Shown here: piece by piece, positions 12,120 through 14,754 of the stretch
How the letters are laid out: each line of letters starts with the position of its first letter
Numbering within the stretch: the first letter of the stretch is position 1
Source: Verrucomicrobiales bacterium
Lineage (GTDB): Bacteria > Verrucomicrobiota > Verrucomicrobiia > Verrucomicrobiales > DEV007
Assembly: GCA_007123695.1 (NCBI GenBank)
Contig: SLGN01000068.1
Span: 1-14,754 of the forward strand
Direction of reading: 5' to 3'
Length of the DNA stretch: 14,754 bases
Position numbers and translations under genes: made by a program
The notes under the pieces: generated by a model
The model's database searches: none
Told to the model about the DNA's origin: nothing
Seen by the model: the letters and a program-made list of their open reading frames with translations, nothing else

Positions 12120-13731
12120 AATCACGCCGGGCGGCGCAGCCGGCACGGGAGGCCGTGGCGACGCCCCCGCTCTCCTCAGCGGTGTTGAGGACGCGGACGC
12201 GGCGGAAGCGGGCGGGCACGGCACCGTGCGAGACCGGGGCGACCTGCTGGGGCTGGCCCTTGCCGCAGTTGAAGGCCCCGCCAAGCTCGTAGGTCGCGGC
12301 CCCGCCGAGCCCGTCGCAGGCGTTCCAGAAATCGACCGAGTTGCCCTGGTAGGCCACGTCGCGCAGCATCCCGTCGAGCTTTCCGTTGCGGATGCGGTGG
12401 AAGACCTGGCCGGTGAACTGGAAATTGTAGCGCTGCTGGTCGATGCTCCAACTGCCGTCGCCCTCGATGTAGATGCCATCCTCGACCCCGGCGATGAGGG
12501 AGGCGGCATCGACGGAATCGTCACTGCCGGGCTGCAGGGAGATGTTGGGCATGCGCTGGAGGGGAAAGGCGTCGTAGCTGTCGGCGTAGGCGCAGCCGTT
12601 GGAGCCCTCGCGTCCGATGAGGGCGGCCTGGCCCAGAGCCGTCTGAAAGTTGCGGAAGACGCCGGCCTCGACAATGGGAAATTCCTTGCCGCCGGTCTCG
12701 ACGCCGTCGTCGTCCCAGCGCACCGTGGCGAGCCCGCCCTCGACGCTGCGGTCGGCGAAGATGTTCACGATCTCGCTGCCGTAGCGGAGCCGGTCGAGCT
12801 TGTCGGGGGTGCAGAAGGAAGTGCCTGCGAAATTGGCTTCGTAGCCGAGGGCGCGGTCGAGTTCGGTGGGGTGTCCGACGGTCTCGTGGATGGTGAGCCA
12901 GAGATTGCTGGGGGCGATGACGAGATCGTACTCGCCGGGCCGCACCGGCGGCGCGGCCAGCTTCTCGCGGGCCTGCTCGACGGCGAGGGCGGCCTCGGCG
13001 GCGGCATCCCATTCCGAGAGGTGCTCCCAGCCGGCGGCCCGCGGCGGGCGAAGGCTGGAGCGGCTGGCGAAGCCTCCTTTTTTCGCATCGACGACGGTGA
13101 CGCCGAAGGATGGGTGGAGCCGCACCCGCGACTGCTCGACGCGGGCGCCGTAGCTGTTCGCGAGCCATTTTTGTTCGCGCACCGCCGCGACGCGGGCGTT
13201 GCAAAAGGAAGCCCCCGTGGCGAGAGCGGACCGGTTGATGGCGAGGAGCGCCTCGGTCTTCTCCTCGAGCGGCAGGACGAAGGGATCGTTGCCCAGAGGC
13301 ATCTCCCAGCGACCGCGATGCGCCGGGAGCGCTTCGATCTCGACGGGCCGGGAGCGCCAACCCGCCTGCGCCCGCGCGATCGCGACCGCCGCATCGACGA
13401 GGCCGAGAAGGCTGTCGCGCGTGATCTCTCCGCTGGCCGCAAAGCCCCAGGCGCCATCGACGAGGACGCGCACGGATCCGCCGAGCGAGGACGAGGCGTC
13501 GATGCCCTGGACCATTTCCTCGCGGGCGAAGAGCCATTCGGAATCCGTCCTCATCAGCCGCATGTCGGCGAAGGAGGCCCCGAGATCCTGGGCCCAGGTC
13601 AGGACGGCGTCGGCGAGTTCGGGAAAGCGGTCGGAAAGCTCGGCGGATTCGTCGGCGGCCGAGGTCCAACCGGAAGCAAGCAGGGCCGCCCCGGTCGTGG
13701 TCGCGCCTTGGAGCCATTGGCGTCGTTTCAT
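12112..13731 (-). CDS. tldD: TldD zinc metalloprotease with Tat signal
   Basis: This 539-residue catalytic subunit belongs to the TldD/TldE protease. The zinc motif HETVGH is at 282-287 (H282, H287 as ligands, E283 as base) in LWLTIHETVGHPTELDR. The C-terminal NCGKGQPQQ places C489 where TldD has its third zinc ligand. The N-terminus MKRRQWLQGATTTGAALLASG is a twin-arginine signal: R3-R4, a weakly hydrophobic region about 10-20, then TSAADE as a likely cleavage region near residue 26. The protein is therefore expected to be exported folded, unlike the cytoplasmic E. coli enzyme. It has a C-terminal tail of about 20 residues after VLNTAEE that is not part of the family core. The ATG at 13731 is set by the Tat motif. 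It leads the tldD-pmbA pair; a 10-base inverted repeat lies directly upstream. Its substrate is unknown and no peptide precursor gene is visible nearby. Confidence 0.9.
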   Translation of the reverse strand: MKRRQWLQGATTTGAALLASGWTSAADESAELSDRFPELADAVLTWAQDLGASFADMRLMRTDSEWLFAREEMVQGIDASSSLGGSVRVLVDGAWGFAASGEITRDSLLGLVDAAVAIARAQAGWRSRPVEIEALPAHRGRWEMPLGNDPFVLPLEEKTEALLAINRSALATGASFCNARVAAVREQKWLANSYGARVEQSRVRLHPSFGVTVVDAKKGGFASRSSLRPPRAAGWEHLSEWDAAAEAALAVEQAREKLAAPPVRPGEYDLVIAPSNLWLTIHETVGHPTELDRALGYEANFAGTSFCTPDKLDRLRYGSEIVNIFADRSVEGGLATVRWDDDGVETGGKEFPIVEAGVFRNFQTALGQAALIGREGSNGCAYADSYDAFPLQRMPNISLQPGSDDSVDAASLIAGVEDGIYIEGDGSWSIDQQRYNFQFTGQVFHRIRNGKLDGMLRDVAYQGNSVDFWNACDGLGGAATYELGGAFNCGKGQPQQVAPVSHGAVPARFRRVRVLNTAEESGGVATASRAGCAARRDWA

Positions 13732-13741
13732 GGGCCAAGCT

Positions 13742-13815
13742 AACCGTGTTCGGCGCTCAAGCCAAGAGTGTTTGCTCCGCAGATCGGGCGTCGATGCCGG
13801 GCGCAGAACACGGTT
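13742..13815. repeat. Long-armed inverted repeat in the tldD leader
   Basis: AACCGTGTTC (13742-13751) and GAACACGGTT (13806-13815) are perfect inverted copies. After one mismatch GCGC (13753-13756) pairs with GCGC (13801-13804), giving 14 pairs around a loop of about 44 bases. In tldD mRNA the second arm would end 10 bases before the ATG. No T-run follows, so it is not a normal terminator for menE. It may be a leader structure, a protein-binding site or a tiny mobile-element relic. No convincing promoter was seen in the rest of the 127-base gap. Confidence 0.45.
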
Positions 13816-13858
13816 TGTCCGATTCCGGCTAGGAAGGCGCGGCATCGGAGAGATCCGC

Positions 13859-14754
13859 TCAAGCACCGCCCGCTCCGGAAGCCCCTTCGATCCACTGCAA
13901 GGCGCGGACGCGGTCGGGCTTGCCCAGCTCGGTGCGGGGCAGTTCGGGCACAACAAAAACCCGGGCGGCGCGCTCGATCGGGGGCAGCCCCTCGTTGAAA
14001 CGGCCGAACTCGGCCCCACCGTCGCCAGCGCTCTCGCAGACGAGGACGAGCTCGTGCCCCCGCCGCGACTCGGGGACGGCGACGACGAGACCGACGATGC
14101 CAAGTGCGGCGAGGCGTTCGTCGAGGGACGGCAGCGAGACCAGTTCTCCCGAGACCTTCACCGCACCGTCGGCACGCGAGAGGAAACGAAGACACCCGTC
14201 GCGCAGCCCGCAACGGTCGCCGCTGCGGAACCAGCCGTCTTCGTCACAGGCGGGATCGAAACGCCAGTCCCCTCCCCTTTCGCCACGCCGGACGTATCCG
14301 GCGAAAAGCGGGGCTCCCCGAAGGAAGAGCCGACCGACCTCGTCGGCGCGGGCCTCCCAGACCGGCAGCAAGGGCAGCTCGGAGCCGTCGCCGTCGAGGG
14401 CCGTGGCCACCTGCGAGGAGGTCTCGGTCATGCCATAGGTCGGCCAGATCGGCCAGCCGAGGGCGCGGGCACGCCCGACCAGCCCGGGATCGATGCGGCC
14501 ACCTCCGAGGAAGACGCCGCGCAGGCTCCCGGGGCAGGACGCGTCGGCCCTGACAAGATCCCAAAGGTGGGTCGGGGTGAGCGAGGAGAGGGTCGCCCCG
14601 GATTCATCCACGGCACACAGAAAGGCCCCGCCGTCGCGCGTCCACGCGTCCCACCGCATCGGCGCGACTTTGGCCCCGCCGAAGTAGGCGCGGGCATGGA
14701 TTCCGAGCCCGCGAACGTGGAAAGTGGGCAAGCCGTCGAGCCAAACATCCCCGC
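13859..14754 (-). CDS. menE: o-Succinylbenzoate-CoA ligase (MenE), 5' end outside window
   Basis: The last 297 or so residues of an AMP-forming acyl-CoA ligase run off the right edge. MenE joins CoA to o-succinylbenzoate through an acyl-adenylate in menaquinone synthesis. Counting from the first whole codon (14752), LPTFHVRGL (8-16) matches the MenE LPLFHVGGL-type segment, LRGVFLGGGRIDP is the adenine-binding loop, TYGMTETSS (105-113) is motif A5, DGWFRSGDRCGLRDG is A7, FLSRADGAVKVSGELV is the hinge region, and PRTELGKPDR near the end carries the adenylation lysine. The P-loop (SGTTGxPK) and N-terminal third must lie beyond 14754. Motif wording fits MenE better than fatty-acyl or acetyl-CoA ligases, but a generic acyl ligase is not excluded. 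The 127-base gap to tldD holds an inverted repeat, so the two may not be one operon. Confidence 0.85.
   Translation of the reverse strand, partial: GDVWLDGLPTFHVRGLGIHARAYFGGAKVAPMRWDAWTRDGGAFLCAVDESGATLSSLTPTHLWDLVRADASCPGSLRGVFLGGGRIDPGLVGRARALGWPIWPTYGMTETSSQVATALDGDGSELPLLPVWEARADEVGRLFLRGAPLFAGYVRRGERGGDWRFDPACDEDGWFRSGDRCGLRDGCLRFLSRADGAVKVSGELVSLPSLDERLAALGIVGLVVAVPESRRGHELVLVCESAGDGGAEFGRFNEGLPPIERAARVFVVPELPRTELGKPDRVRALQWIEGASGAGGA

Noticed and set aside
12226..13743. Open frame on the plus strand (505 codons)
   Set aside because: It is antisense to tldD, which has the HETVGH site and Tat signal; the composition is typical of a mirror frame in GC-rich DNA.
13732..13858. Small peptide gene near tldD as a substrate of the protease
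   Set aside because: I looked for a short precursor frame on both strands of the gap and saw none that was convincing.

Overview
The window is GC-rich throughout (roughly two-thirds G+C by eye) and densely packed with genes. It looks like chromosomal DNA of a member of the Verrucomicrobiota or a close PVC relative. This rests on family content, not on a marker gene: a secreted protease with an SHD1 (Sla1-homology) domain, a long Pectate_lyase_3/DNRLRE protein ending in a DPDGDG calcium-type repeat, a Uma2 nuclease, a Gfo/Idh/MocA oxidoreductase, a Tat-targeted TldD, and a GYF_2 protein. I cannot set the class. No rRNA, tRNA, CRISPR array, transposase, integrase or phage gene was seen. No gap between genes reaches 300 bases; the two longest, both divergent promoter regions, are 5963-6198 and 9792-10028.

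Layout. (1) 129-1526 (+): an enolase-superfamily (mandelate racemase/muconate lactonizing type) enzyme. (2) 1605-5962 (-), transcribed right to left: Hsp33 (hslO), a 99-residue RNase III/Mini-III-like protein overlapping it by ATGA, a secreted SHD1-metallopeptidase with its own near-leaderless promoter, a Gfo/Idh/MocA oxidoreductase, and a Uma2-type PD-(D/E)XK protein. (3) 6199-6798 (+): a GYF_2 plus bacterial-PH protein, divergent from hslO. (4) 6831-9791 (-): a secreted beta-helix (pectate lyase superfamily) protein whose reading frame is cut by one in-frame TAG at 8238-8240; the PKD-like, DNRLRE and calcium-repeat part continues in the same frame. (5) 10029-10631 (+): a GNAT acetyltransferase. 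(6) 10725-14754 (-): TldE/PmbA, a Tat-exported TldD, and the C-terminal two thirds of MenE (o-succinylbenzoate-CoA ligase), which runs off the window.

Functional links. TldD and TldE are the two subunits of a known metalloprotease and are clearly paired here. Hsp33 and the tiny RNase III are translationally coupled. The racemase-like enzyme, the oxidoreductase and the beta-helix protein all fit carbohydrate breakdown, but they are not one operon. MenE points to menaquinone synthesis.

None of the eleven supported start codons has a recognisable Shine-Dalgarno sequence; most are preceded by a C-rich stretch ending in CC or CCC. I see no complete, clearly new multi-gene system. The best leads are the shortened Mini-III coupled to Hsp33, the amber-split beta-helix gene, the Tat-TldD/signal-less TldE mismatch with a terminator-like element between them, and alternative hairpins at the hslO start.
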